From Aldehydirespirator sp965221215 (GTDB lineage: Bacteria; Actinomycetota; Acidimicrobiia; Acidimicrobiales; Aldehydirespiratoraceae), in the NCBI GenBank assembly GCA_965221215.1, contig OZ244872.1, positions 868,001 to 932,000 on the forward strand: a stretch of DNA of 64,000 nucleotides. The letters are read 5' to 3'. Positions 56,588-64,000 of this stretch are shown here, one piece after another. The translations under genes were made by a program, and so were the position numbers. The notes beneath the pieces are model-generated. The model searched no databases. It was not told the DNA's origin and saw nothing but the letters and a program-made list of their open reading frames with translations. Each line of letters starts with the position of its first letter. Within the stretch, counting starts at the first letter, position 1.

Positions 56588-59247
56588 GGCCGGGGGGTTA
56601 CAGGCTGGTGCGTGTTGATGGGCAGGCGGTTGCGCCACTGGCCGTCCACCTGGCGCATGGCCTCGGCCACCGCGCCCGCGGTGGGCACCAGGCCGATCTC
56701 GCCCACGCCCTTGATGCCGTAGGGCGAGTCGGGCTGGGGCGCCTCCACCAGGATCACGTCCACCGGCGGCATGTCCTTGGGCCGGATGATGTCGAGCCCC
56801 CGGAGGGTGTCGAAGCGGGGCCGACCGTCGGCATCGCACGGGAAGTCCTCGCTCAGCGCATAGCCGAGGCCCATGTGGACGCTGCCCTCGATCTGGCCCT
56901 CGCACAGCAGCGGGTTGACGGCCCGCCCCACGTCGTGGGCGGCCACCACCTTCTCCACCTGGCCGGTCTGCGGATCGGCGATCACCATCTGGGCCGCGTA
57001 GCCGAAGGTGGAGTGGATCACCGGGTTCTCCAGGCCGTCGCTGAGCTTGTTGGTCCAGTCCACCCGGTACTCGCCCTCGTAGTCGACCCCGGTGAGGCAG
57101 CCGCCGGCCATCGCCGCCCGGCAGGCGTCGGCAACCGACCCGGCGCCCATCAGCGTTCCCCGCGAGCCGGTGGTCTGGCCCGCGCCCAGCTCTCGGCTGG
57201 TGTCGACATAGACCCTCACCTGGTCGGGCCGCACCCCGAGCTCCTCCACGGCCACCTGCAGGGCCACGGTGTGGACCCCCTGGCCCATCTCGGTCCAGCA
57301 GTGGCGCACCTCGACGATGGTGTCGGGCCCGGCCGGGGTGCCCGCCGGGTGGGCCGCGTCGGCCACGAAATGCACTGCGGCCCGGCTGATCTCCTTGAAG
57401 CCGTTGCCGAGCCCGGAGTTCTTGAGGCCCAGTCCGAGCCCCACGGCCTTGCCGGCCACCACCGCCTCGTCGTAGGCGCCCTTGATGGCCTGCAGGCACT
57501 CCATGGCGCCGAGGCTGCCGTCGTCCATGATCTGGCCCGGACCCCACACCGCGCCGGGGTGCACCGCGTTGCGGCGGCGGATCTCCCAGCCGCTGATCCC
57601 GGTCGCGTCGGCCAGCCGGTCGAGTGCCCCCTCCATGGCGAACTGGGCCTGGTTGGCGCCGAATCCCCTAAAGGCGCCGCACACGCTGTTGTTGGTGCGG
57701 GCCGCCACCGCCTCCACGTCCACCACCGGCACCACGTAGGGGCCGCAGGCGTGGCCGGCGGCGCGCTCGAGCACCTTCATCCCCACCGAGGCGTAGGGGC
57801 CGGAGTCGCCCAGCATCCGGGCTCGCAGGGCGGTGAGGCGACCCTCGGCGTCGCACCCCGCAGCCAGCTCGATGCGCACCGGATGCCGCTTGGGATGCAC
57901 CAGCAGCGACTCCTCACGGGAGAAGGTCGTCTTCACGGGACGGTCCAGCAGCCACGCCGCCAGCGCGGTCTGGGTCTGGTTGGAGCAGTCCTCCTTGCCT
58001 CCGAAGGCGCCGCCGTTGGCGACCTGCTCCACCCAGACGCGGCTGTGGTCGATCCCCAGCACGGCCGCCACCTGGTCTCGGTCGTCCCACACGCCCTGGC
58101 CGCCGGAGTACACGTTGAGGCCGCGCTCGCCGTCGACCACGGTGGGAACGGCCAGCGTCGACTCGGGCTCCAGGAAGGCCTGCTCCACCCGCTGGGTCTG
58201 GAAGGTCTCGCGCACGGTGTGGGCCGACCCGGCCAGTGCCTCCTCCACATCGCCGCCACGCGTGTACGAAGACACCGACAGCACGTTGCCGTCCAGCCCC
58301 CACACTGCGTCCTCGGCGCCGTCGGCCACGGCCGCGGCCGGGTCGGTGATCGGCGCCAGCGGCTGGTAGGTCACGTCGACCAGTTCCGCGGCCCGGCGGG
58401 CCGTGTCTCGGCTGTCGGCCACCACCAGGGCCATGATGTCGCCCAGGTACGAGGTGCGGCCCCCGACCGGGATGAACACCGGCCAGTCCTTGTGGATCAG
58501 CCCGATGCGCAGGTCGCCGGGCACGTCGGCCCCGGTGAACACGGCCGCCACGCCGGGCACCGCCTCGGCCCGGCTGGTGTCGATCGACACGATGTCGGCT
58601 CGGGCGTGCTCGGCCAGATGGACCGCGCCGTGGAGCATGCCGGGCGCGGTCATGTCGTCGATGTAGAGCTTGTCGCCCAGTGCCAGGTCGGCCGACTGGT
58701 AGCGGGCAGCCCGCGATCCCACGCCCCGGGCGATCTCCACCGCGGTTCCGTCGGCGCCGATCCCGTCGGCCCCAGTGGCCAGCATCTCCACCGCGTCGAG
58801 GATCTTGAGGTAGCCGGTGCAGCGGCACAGGTGGGCGCCGAGATGGCGCGAGGCCTGGTCGCGGGTGAGGTTGGCGCCGTTGCGGTCGATCAGCGCCTTG
58901 ACCCGCATGACGATGCCCGGCGTGCAGAAGCCGCACTGCACCGCGCCGGCTGCGCCGAAGGCGGCCGCGTAGCGGTGGCGCTCCTCGTCGCTGAGGCCCT
59001 CGGGGGTGACGATCTGCGCGCCCCGGGCCTTCTCGAGGGGGATCTGGCACGCCACCCGGGCCTTGCCGTTGAGCAGCACCGTGCAGCAGCCGCACTGTCC
59101 CGACGGCGAGCAGCCGTCCTTGGCCGCCACCAGGCCGAGCTCCTCCCGCAGGGCTGCCAGCAGGTGGGGGTGCTCGCCGACCCGCACCGTGGCGCCGTTG
59201 CAGACGAACTCCGTCGCCTGACCGGTGCGGTCCTGCAGGTCAGTCAT
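56584..59247 (-). CDS. Fused [2Fe-2S]/molybdopterin xanthine dehydrogenase (XdhD-like)
   Basis: 887 aa. Residues 1-160 hold two [2Fe-2S] clusters: CSPSGQCGCCTVLLNG, and CGFCTPG with CRCTGY. From 180 on is the molybdenum-cofactor subunit: QGVWDDRDQ, FGGKEDCSNQ, AFRGFGANQAQ near 560 and the catalytic glutamate in GIKGVGEIG near 860. It hydroxylates purine or a similar heterocycle. The FAD subunit that usually completes the enzyme is not adjacent, as in XdhD-type systems. ATG start. Its stop overlaps the SsnA-like gene. Confidence 0.9.
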   Translation of the reverse strand: MTDLQDRTGQATEFVCNGATVRVGEHPHLLAALREELGLVAAKDGCSPSGQCGCCTVLLNGKARVACQIPLEKARGAQIVTPEGLSDEERHRYAAAFGAAGAVQCGFCTPGIVMRVKALIDRNGANLTRDQASRHLGAHLCRCTGYLKILDAVEMLATGADGIGADGTAVEIARGVGSRAARYQSADLALGDKLYIDDMTAPGMLHGAVHLAEHARADIVSIDTSRAEAVPGVAAVFTGADVPGDLRIGLIHKDWPVFIPVGGRTSYLGDIMALVVADSRDTARRAAELVDVTYQPLAPITDPAAAVADGAEDAVWGLDGNVLSVSSYTRGGDVEEALAGSAHTVRETFQTQRVEQAFLEPESTLAVPTVVDGERGLNVYSGGQGVWDDRDQVAAVLGIDHSRVWVEQVANGGAFGGKEDCSNQTQTALAAWLLDRPVKTTFSREESLLVHPKRHPVRIELAAGCDAEGRLTALRARMLGDSGPYASVGMKVLERAAGHACGPYVVPVVDVEAVAARTNNSVCGAFRGFGANQAQFAMEGALDRLADATGISGWEIRRRNAVHPGAVWGPGQIMDDGSLGAMECLQAIKGAYDEAVVAGKAVGLGLGLKNSGLGNGFKEISRAAVHFVADAAHPAGTPAGPDTIVEVRHCWTEMGQGVHTVALQVAVEELGVRPDQVRVYVDTSRELGAGQTTGSRGTLMGAGSVADACRAAMAGGCLTGVDYEGEYRVDWTNKLSDGLENPVIHSTFGYAAQMVIADPQTGQVEKVVAAHDVGRAVNPLLCEGQIEGSVHMGLGYALSEDFPCDADGRPRFDTLRGLDIIRPKDMPPVDVILVEAPQPDSPYGIKGVGEIGLVPTAGAVAEAMRQVDGQWRNRLPINTHQPVTPRP

Positions 59248-59381
59248 GGCTGCGCTCCGACATCAAGTCCGCACAATACACACATTCAAGCCCCGATCTC
59301 ACGAAAATTCTGTTGCGCTCGCTCTTGGGCCGCTCCTGGCGGCTTGTGGCGAGAGGGGAGCGCCCGGCCCGGCGCCGCCGG

Positions 59382-61148
59382 TCAGGCGTCCACGTTGACG
59401 GTGATGGTGTGCCAGCCCTCGGCGCCGTTGGGGGCGGGATCGACTGGCGTGGAGCCCTGGGTGACGCCGTCGCCGTCGGTGGCCCGCACCTGGATCTGGT
59501 GCCGGCCACCGGTGGGCGTCCACTCCCGGTGCCACTGCACCCAGGTCTCGTCGCCGAGGGCCTCGCCCAGCTCGCACTGCACCCAGTCCTCGTCGTCGAC
59601 CCTGGCCTCGACCCGCTCGATGCCCCGGGTCGGCGCCCAGGCGATGCCGGCGATGGGTGTGGTCTGGCCGGCGGTGAGCCCGCGGCCCGCGGCGGGCACG
59701 TCGATGCGGCTCTGGGTCTTCATCGGACCCTCTTTGGACCATCCCCGCGGCACCCAGTAGCCGTCGAAGCCGTCCCAGGTGGTGAGGTGGATCTCGTCGA
59801 TCCACTTCACCGCCGACACGTAGCCGTAGAGGCCGGCCACCACCAGCCGGGCCGGGAAGCCGTGGTCGGTGGGCAGAAACTCGTCGTTCATGCCGATGGC
59901 CAGGACGGCATTGCGCCCGTCGTACACCACCGGGGTGGGGAAGCCGGCCGTCCAGTCGTCCACGGAGCGCCCCACCACCTGGTCGGCGCCGGGCTGCACC
60001 CCGGCCCGGTCCAGCAGCACCGACAGCGGCACGCCGGTCCAGACCGCGTTGCCGACGAGGTTGCCGCCCACCCGGTTCGATACACACGACAGGGTAATCA
60101 CATGGTCGGACAGGTCCATGGCCTGGATCTCGTCGAAGCTGATCTCGTAGGGGTTGTCGACCATGCCGGTGAACCGCAGCCGCCAGGTGGCCGGGTCGAT
60201 TTGGGGCACCTGGCCGAAGGCAGTGTCGATCCGGTAGAAGTCGTCGTTGGGCGTGATGTAGGAGGCGATGCCGGCCACATCGTCGTCGAGGGTGTCGAGC
60301 GCGGCCACCTGCTCCTGCACCGACGGGCCGGCCGGCTCGGGCGCGGTGGTGCTGGTTGTTGCCTCGGCCGCCGGGGCGGATCCGGTGGTGGCAGGTTCCG
60401 GCGCCTCGGCGGCAGTGGTGGTCGGCGGGGGAGAGGTGGTGGTGGCGGCTGACCGGAGCGTGTTGGTCTCCAGGAACTGCTCGGCGGCCGACTGCCCCCG
60501 CAGCGCCCGGCCCAGGCCGACCATGGCCAGCGCGGCCGCCCCCGCGCCGGCGGCATAGGCGAAGAAGGCTCTCCGTGTCGCCGGAGCAGAGCCGGCCGGC
60601 TCAGGGTCCTCGGCAGGGCCCGACCGTTCGGAATCCACCGGCGGGGAGGCGGGACGAGGGGCGGCTCGTGCCGCGATGCGGCTGGCCAGCAGCAGGGTGG
60701 TGCCCGCGGCCAGCCCGGCCGCGATCAGGCCCACCACCCAGGATTCCGCGGCCGGGCTCAACGGGTTGCGGGCCGCGGCCCACCCGCCTAGCAGGCCGAA
60801 CAGCGCGAACCCGGCCATCGTTGCCCGCGGCCGCCCCTGCGCCGCGAAGCGCCCGAGCACCCCGCCGAGCACCAGCGACCCGATGACGATGCCCACCGTC
60901 AGCAGCGTCTTCTGGCTGGCCCCGAAGTTGTCGATGCTGAACCGCACCACATCGCCGGGCGTGTAGTCGCTGAGCAGCTCGCTGACCGCCACCACCAGCG
61001 ACGGGATCGACTCCGACGCGCCCTCGACGAACTCGCCGAACCCCAGGCCCACAGCCGCCCCCGCCGCTCCTGCCAGCGCCCCCATCAGCGGCGCTGCCGC
61101 GCCCCGCCGGGAGTCCGGTCGATCCTCGCTGGTCGCTTCGTCTGTCAC
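59382..61148 (-). CDS. Membrane-anchored sulfite-oxidase-type molybdoenzyme
   Basis: 588 aa. Five hydrophobic segments between residues ~15 and 200 (VGIVIGSLVLGGVLG and others) anchor it; a Thr/Pro/Ala-rich linker (~205-265) follows; then the Moco domain with VITLSCVSNRVGGNLVGNA holding the cysteine ligand (~345), WTGVPLSVLLDRAG and HGFPARLVVAGLYGYVSAVKWIDEI; and a C-terminal Ig-like dimerisation domain ending GWHTITVNV. It oxidises or reduces a small substrate outside the membrane. Start GTG at 61148 is uncertain. A paralogue lies at 63447-64000. Confidence 0.87.
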   Translation of the reverse strand: MTDEATSEDRPDSRRGAAAPLMGALAGAAGAAVGLGFGEFVEGASESIPSLVVAVSELLSDYTPGDVVRFSIDNFGASQKTLLTVGIVIGSLVLGGVLGRFAAQGRPRATMAGFALFGLLGGWAAARNPLSPAAESWVVGLIAAGLAAGTTLLLASRIAARAAPRPASPPVDSERSGPAEDPEPAGSAPATRRAFFAYAAGAGAAALAMVGLGRALRGQSAAEQFLETNTLRSAATTTSPPPTTTAAEAPEPATTGSAPAAEATTSTTAPEPAGPSVQEQVAALDTLDDDVAGIASYITPNDDFYRIDTAFGQVPQIDPATWRLRFTGMVDNPYEISFDEIQAMDLSDHVITLSCVSNRVGGNLVGNAVWTGVPLSVLLDRAGVQPGADQVVGRSVDDWTAGFPTPVVYDGRNAVLAIGMNDEFLPTDHGFPARLVVAGLYGYVSAVKWIDEIHLTTWDGFDGYWVPRGWSKEGPMKTQSRIDVPAAGRGLTAGQTTPIAGIAWAPTRGIERVEARVDDEDWVQCELGEALGDETWVQWHREWTPTGGRHQIQVRATDGDGVTQGSTPVDPAPNGAEGWHTITVNVDA

Positions 61149-61477
61149 CGCTGTCGCCTCGCCGTCTCGGTAGGGCCATTTGCTCACCGGGATCGTACGC
61201 CCTTGCTGTGACAGAGGGCGCGAGCCCGTCGGATTCACCGACAGGCAATGAGCGCGGCCAATGGGCCGGGGTGGTCCAGTTCGCAAGCGAACAGGAGCGG
61301 CAGGGCGAGACCCAGCGGCCAGCGAGAGCGGCGAGTGGGAGCGGGCACAGGAGGCCGATAGGTCATAGTGAACGGGTGTGTGTGCGCAACAAGGGGAGCG
61401 TGCTGCGCGGCGCGACGATTGGGCGCTATGGGATAGTGAGCGGATGGAGACGGAGCGGCCCTACCCATGAGGCGCCA
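61149..61477. other. Intergenic region between molybdoenzyme and rsgA genes
   Basis: 329 bp between divergent genes. It should hold both promoters, but I could assign none. A stretch near 61349-61395 (GGAGGCCGATAGG, then a GTG-rich and GCGCAACAAGGGGAGCG segment) loosely resembles the dispersed gene-end repeat; too diverged to count as a copy. No ORF beyond the upstream open part of the rsgA frame. Confidence 0.5.
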
Positions 61478-62476
61478 GTGACCGGCGGCGTCGGCGAGTT
61501 GCGCCGGTGGGGCTACGACGGCCGCGTCGCTGATGCCGTCGAGCCCGGAGCGCGGGTGGCCCGGGTGGTGCAGGTGGACCGGGGTGAGTGCGACGTGGTG
61601 ACCGCGCAGGGCATGGCGAGGGCCGGTTCGGACTCGGTGCGGGCCCAGGCCGAGACCGCTCCGGTCACCGGCGACTGGGTGCAGCTGGCGACCAGCCACG
61701 GATTGCTGCTGATCGACCGGGTGCTGCCCCGGCACACCGCGCTGACCCGCCGGGATCCGGCCGAGCGAGACACAGATCAGGTGCTGGCGGCCAACTTCGA
61801 CGTCGTGGGCATCGTCGCCGGCCTCGACCGGCCCCTGCCCCCCGGCCGTTTCGAGCGCCTGCTGGTGATGGCACGCGACAGCGGCGCCGCCATAGCGATA
61901 CTGCTCACCAAGGCTGATCGCGCCCCCGATGCGGCCTCGGCGTCGGCCACGGTGAGGGCGGTGGCCGGCGATGTCGACGTGTTGACGCTGAGCGCTTGCC
62001 GCGGCGAGGGCCTCGACGATCTCAGGTCGAGGCTCGGCGCAGGCCGCACACTGGCGCTCGTGGGTGCCAGCGGATCGGGCAAGTCAACCCTGGTGAACGC
62101 CCTGGCCGGAGCCGAGATCGCGGCCACGGCGCGGGTCCGTCCGTCCGACCGCAGAGGCCGGCACACCACCGTCGCCCGCCGTCTGCTGCTGCTGCCCGGC
62201 GACGGCGGGATGGTGCTCGACACCCCCGGAGTGCGAGCCCTCGGTCTCACCGATGCCCAGGAGGCGCTCAGCCGGGTGTTCAGCGACATAGAGGACCACA
62301 GCCGCGCCTGCCGGTTCGCGGACTGCGCCCACGGCACCGAGCCCGACTGTGCCGTCACCGCCGCGGTACAGAGCGGCGAGATGGACCCCCGCCGTGTAGA
62401 GCGCTACACCGCCCTACAAGAAGAAGTCAAGAAGCAAAGGCTCAGAGAAGAGCGCCGCCCCAGACCCCGCCGCTGA
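61478..62476 (+). CDS. rsgA: Ribosome small-subunit GTPase RsgA
   Basis: 332 aa. An OB-fold (ARVVQVDRGECDVVTAQG), then the circularly permuted GTPase: TKADRAP (G4) before GASGSGKSTLVNAL (G1, ~residue 198), DTPGVRALGL (G3), and the zinc finger CRFADCAHGTEPDCAV (C-x4-C-x-H-x6-C) near 285. It matures the 30S subunit. Start taken at GTG 61478 just before the first family homology; GTG 61436 is an alternative, and the frame is open back to 61208. Followed two bases after its stop by repeat copy B. Confidence 0.9.
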   Translation: MTGGVGELRRWGYDGRVADAVEPGARVARVVQVDRGECDVVTAQGMARAGSDSVRAQAETAPVTGDWVQLATSHGLLLIDRVLPRHTALTRRDPAERDTDQVLAANFDVVGIVAGLDRPLPPGRFERLLVMARDSGAAIAILLTKADRAPDAASASATVRAVAGDVDVLTLSACRGEGLDDLRSRLGAGRTLALVGASGSGKSTLVNALAGAEIAATARVRPSDRRGRHTTVARRLLLLPGDGGMVLDTPGVRALGLTDAQEALSRVFSDIEDHSRACRFADCAHGTEPDCAVTAAVQSGEMDPRRVERYTALQEEVKKQRLREERRPRPRR

Positions 62477-62478
62477 CT

Positions 62479-62523
62479 CACCCGTATGGGCCGGAATCGC
62501 TCGCCTATTCGCTCGGCCTCTTA
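62479..62523 (-). repeat. Dispersed gene-end repeat, copy B
   Basis: Minus strand: TAAGAGGCCGAGCGAATAGG then CGAGCGATTCCGGCC and CATACGGGTG. Lies between convergent rsgA and vapC-like genes. The TAA is the stop codon of the vapC-like gene, so the element lies at the very end of that gene, as copies C and D do for theirs. Confidence 0.65.
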
Positions 62524-62907
62524 CGCGGCAAAGACGGTGACATCCTGAGCGTAGGCGGCAAGGGCGCGCAGATCCTTTACGTCGCCGGTTACAACCGCGC
62601 CGCCCGGCTCGGCCATGGCGACAACCACTGCGTCTACGGCCGAGCCCCGCCCTGCCCGCGCCCTCAGAGCACCGGCTCGCCGCGCCAGGCTCTCGTGGGG
62701 AGCGTCGACGATCCGGCATCTCTTGAGGAAGCGATTGACCAACGCATCATTGTGCTGCCGCCCCGACAGACACTCCACGAGCACGATCGACGGCACGACG
62801 GTGGACCACGAGTCCCGGTCCAGGGCTTTGCGCAGGCTCGCTGCGGCTGTCCTTCCTCGGTGCGCGAGGTTGGTAACCGCGCCAGAGTCGAGGATCAGCA
62901 CCTTCAC
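62521..62907 (-). CDS. PIN-domain toxin (VapC-like)
   Basis: 128 aa. PIN fold with acidic residues in LILDSGAVTNLAH (D7), IVLVECLSG (E43), SAVDAVVVAMA (D92) and VVTGDVKDLRAL (D109, D112): an Mg-dependent RNase family. GTG start overlaps the stop of the small upstream gene (GTGA), the usual antitoxin-toxin layout. The TAA stop is at the edge of repeat copy B. Confidence 0.85.
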   Translation of the reverse strand: MKVLILDSGAVTNLAHRGRTAAASLRKALDRDSWSTVVPSIVLVECLSGRQHNDALVNRFLKRCRIVDAPHESLARRAGALRARAGRGSAVDAVVVAMAEPGGAVVTGDVKDLRALAAYAQDVTVFAA

Positions 62908-63185
62908 TCGCCGGATTCCTTCATGAGGTGCTGCTCAATTGGTCGCCACCAGGCCTCGGCCCGGGCCATCTCCTCGGCCGTGGGCTCGCCGACCTCCTCG
63001 ATGAGCTCTGCGAGATACCGCTCTTGTTCCCGCCTGAGTTCTTGCCTGCGCTCCTCAGAGATGAAGATGCCCTCAGGCTCGTAGTCGTCAATGTAGTCGA
63101 TATCGGCCAAATCGTAGGGAGCAGGCACCTCGCCGCTGCCGGGTTCCGACACCACCGGCGAGGGACGCTCGTCGTTGGTGCTCAT
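62904..63185 (-). CDS. Putative antitoxin of the VapC-like toxin
   Basis: 93 aa, acidic (ADIDYIDDYEPEG, SEERRQELRREQERYLAELIEEVGEP), helical in its C-terminal half and disordered at the start. No recognisable DNA-binding domain (no ribbon-helix-helix or AbrB pattern). Called antitoxin from size, acidity, and the 4-nt overlap with the toxin gene. ATG at 63185 chosen; the frame is open to 63254 with another ATG. Confidence 0.65.
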   Translation of the reverse strand: MSTNDERPSPVVSEPGSGEVPAPYDLADIDYIDDYEPEGIFISEERRQELRREQERYLAELIEEVGEPTAEEMARAEAWWRPIEQHLMKESGE

Positions 63186-63446
63186 CTCGAGCCCGCCTTC
63201 GCTCGGGCTCAACTCGGCCCGTTCACTCGCGGGTCGCTTCTCATGCTTCAACACATTGCCATGCTTATCAGATGATCCTGACTATGCCAACCAACTTTTG
63301 CGCCGACCGAGCGGTGTCGCGAGTTCAATAGCCCATGGGGAAATATAGCGGCTGTTGTGGGCCAATTTTGGGACTGGAATAGCCCATGCGCCCACTTGCG
63401 CGTGTGGAGTGTGATGGTCGTGTTGGGCGGCGGAGGGCCTTGACGC

Positions 63447-64000
63447 TCAGGATCGGACGTTGACGCTTATGGTGTGCCAGCCTTCGGCGCCGTTGGGGCG
63501 GGGCCTCACCGTCTTCTCGCTCTGGGTGTAGCCGGAGCCGTCGGTGGCCCGCACCTGGATCCACTGCCGGCCGGTGGCCGAGGGGGTCCACTCGTGATGC
63601 CATTGCACCCAGCTCTCGTTGCCCACAGCCTCGCCCAGGCGGCACGGCGCCCAGTCGCCGTTGCCGATCTTCACCTCCACCCGCTGAATGCCCCTCGTGG
63701 GCGCCCAGGCGATGCCCGCCACCGCCAGCTTCTCGCCGGGCTTGACCCGGTCGCCGTCTTTGGGGACGTCGATGCGGCTCTGGGTCTTGATCGGCCCCAG
63801 CTTCGACCACCCTCTCGGCACCCAGTAGCCGTCGAAGCCGTCCCAGGTGGTGAGGTGGATCTCCTCCAGCCACTTCACCGCCGACACGTAGCCGTACAGC
63901 CCCGCCACCACGATCCGGGCCGGGAACCCGTGGCGCAGCGGCAGCGGCTCGTTGTTCATGCCGATGGCCAGGATGGCGTTGCGCCCGTCGTAGGCCGCGG
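63447..64000 (-). CDS. Sulfite-oxidase-type molybdoenzyme, C-terminal part (runs off window)
   Basis: 184 visible residues, cut at base 64000. HGFPARIVVAGLYGYVSAVKWLEEI, WDGFDGYWVPRGWSKLGPIKTQSRIDVP and a C-terminal domain ending GWHTISVNVRS. Very close to the same region of the protein at 59382-61148, so the two genes are paralogues; the part holding the Moco cysteine is outside. The 190-bp stretch downstream (63255-63446) has only a short repeat AATAGCCCATG at 63327 and 63378. Confidence 0.87.
   Translation of the reverse strand, partial: AAYDGRNAILAIGMNNEPLPLRHGFPARIVVAGLYGYVSAVKWLEEIHLTTWDGFDGYWVPRGWSKLGPIKTQSRIDVPKDGDRVKPGEKLAVAGIAWAPTRGIQRVEVKIGNGDWAPCRLGEAVGNESWVQWHHEWTPSATGRQWIQVRATDGSGYTQSEKTVRPRPNGAEGWHTISVNVRS

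Noticed and set aside
56608..59760. A 1050-codon open frame antisense to the xanthine dehydrogenase gene.
   Set aside because: It is composed of His/Gly/Arg/Val-rich noise as expected from the opposite strand of a high-GC gene; the minus-strand gene has full family motifs.
63327..63388. Direct repeat AATAGCCCATG at 51-bp spacing as an attachment or insertion footprint.
   Set aside because: Eleven bases only and no flanking mobile gene; likely chance or a minor duplication.

Overview
The window is GC-rich actinobacterial chromosome. The 16S/23S sequence, the argJBDFRGH gene order, a class A PBP with PASTA domains, F420/FMN-type (PPOX, LLM) oxidoreductases and frequent 4-nt ATGA/GTGA gene overlaps point to an uncultivated-type member of Acidimicrobiia. 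That assignment is inference; the 16S gene (about 12614-14134) is the part to place it with.

Layout. 1-7310: arginine biosynthesis (argJ' -B-D-F-R-G-H) followed by a 3-methyladenine glycosylase. 7317-10784: PBP1-type peptidoglycan synthase with a small membrane protein, and an aspartyl-protease-like protein. 10908-17722: tyrS and a complete rrn operon (16S-23S-5S, no spacer tRNA) with promoter, processing stems and terminator. 17745-22857: TPR protein, FbaB-type aldolase, 2-oxoglutarate:ferredoxin oxidoreductase KorAB. 23106-34084: two SDRs, a Uma2 nuclease-fold protein, a PPOX protein and a complete peptide-type ABC importer (SBP, two permeases, two ATPases, one ATPase on the opposite strand) with an amidohydrolase and a degenerate alpha/beta hydrolase. 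34458-37691: DUF3800, C45-type Ntn hydrolase, zinc alcohol dehydrogenase, second Uma2. 37843-43773: a type III-like restriction-modification locus whose Mod is split in two. 43794-52867: CocE-type hydrolase, PPOX, aminotransferase, M20 peptidase, RraA-like protein, a free-standing lipoyl domain, SDR and a fused E1 alpha-beta dehydrogenase. 52838-61148: cupin, phosphoribosyltransferase, LLM oxidoreductase, SsnA-like amidohydrolase, fused xanthine dehydrogenase, membrane-anchored sulfite-oxidase-type molybdoenzyme. 61478-64000: RsgA, a VapBC-like pair and a second, cut-off molybdoenzyme.

Three patterns run across unrelated genes. (1) At four operon junctions (argJ/argB, argB/argD, korA/korB, dppC/dppB) the stop/start junction is duplicated 71-74 bp away. 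Every spacing is 2 mod 3, so each duplication encloses an open 22-25-codon mini-ORF that starts like the downstream gene, stops at a second copy of the junction and sits in the same stop/start geometry as the real genes. At dppC/dppB this has happened twice in tandem. Related events lengthen the N-termini of the E1 and OppD-like proteins in frame. (2) A dispersed repeat beginning GAGGCCGAGCG lies directly behind stop codons at four places (22988-23039, 27113-27140, 49364-49475, 62479-62523) and supplies part or all of the stop codon for three genes. (3) The restriction-modification locus has a 10-bp homopolymer in the res gene upstream of its nuclease motif, a split mod gene with a GTGA overlap, and a 56-codon ORF chained between res and mod by 4-nt overlaps. 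Much of the rest is ordinary catabolic and housekeeping content.
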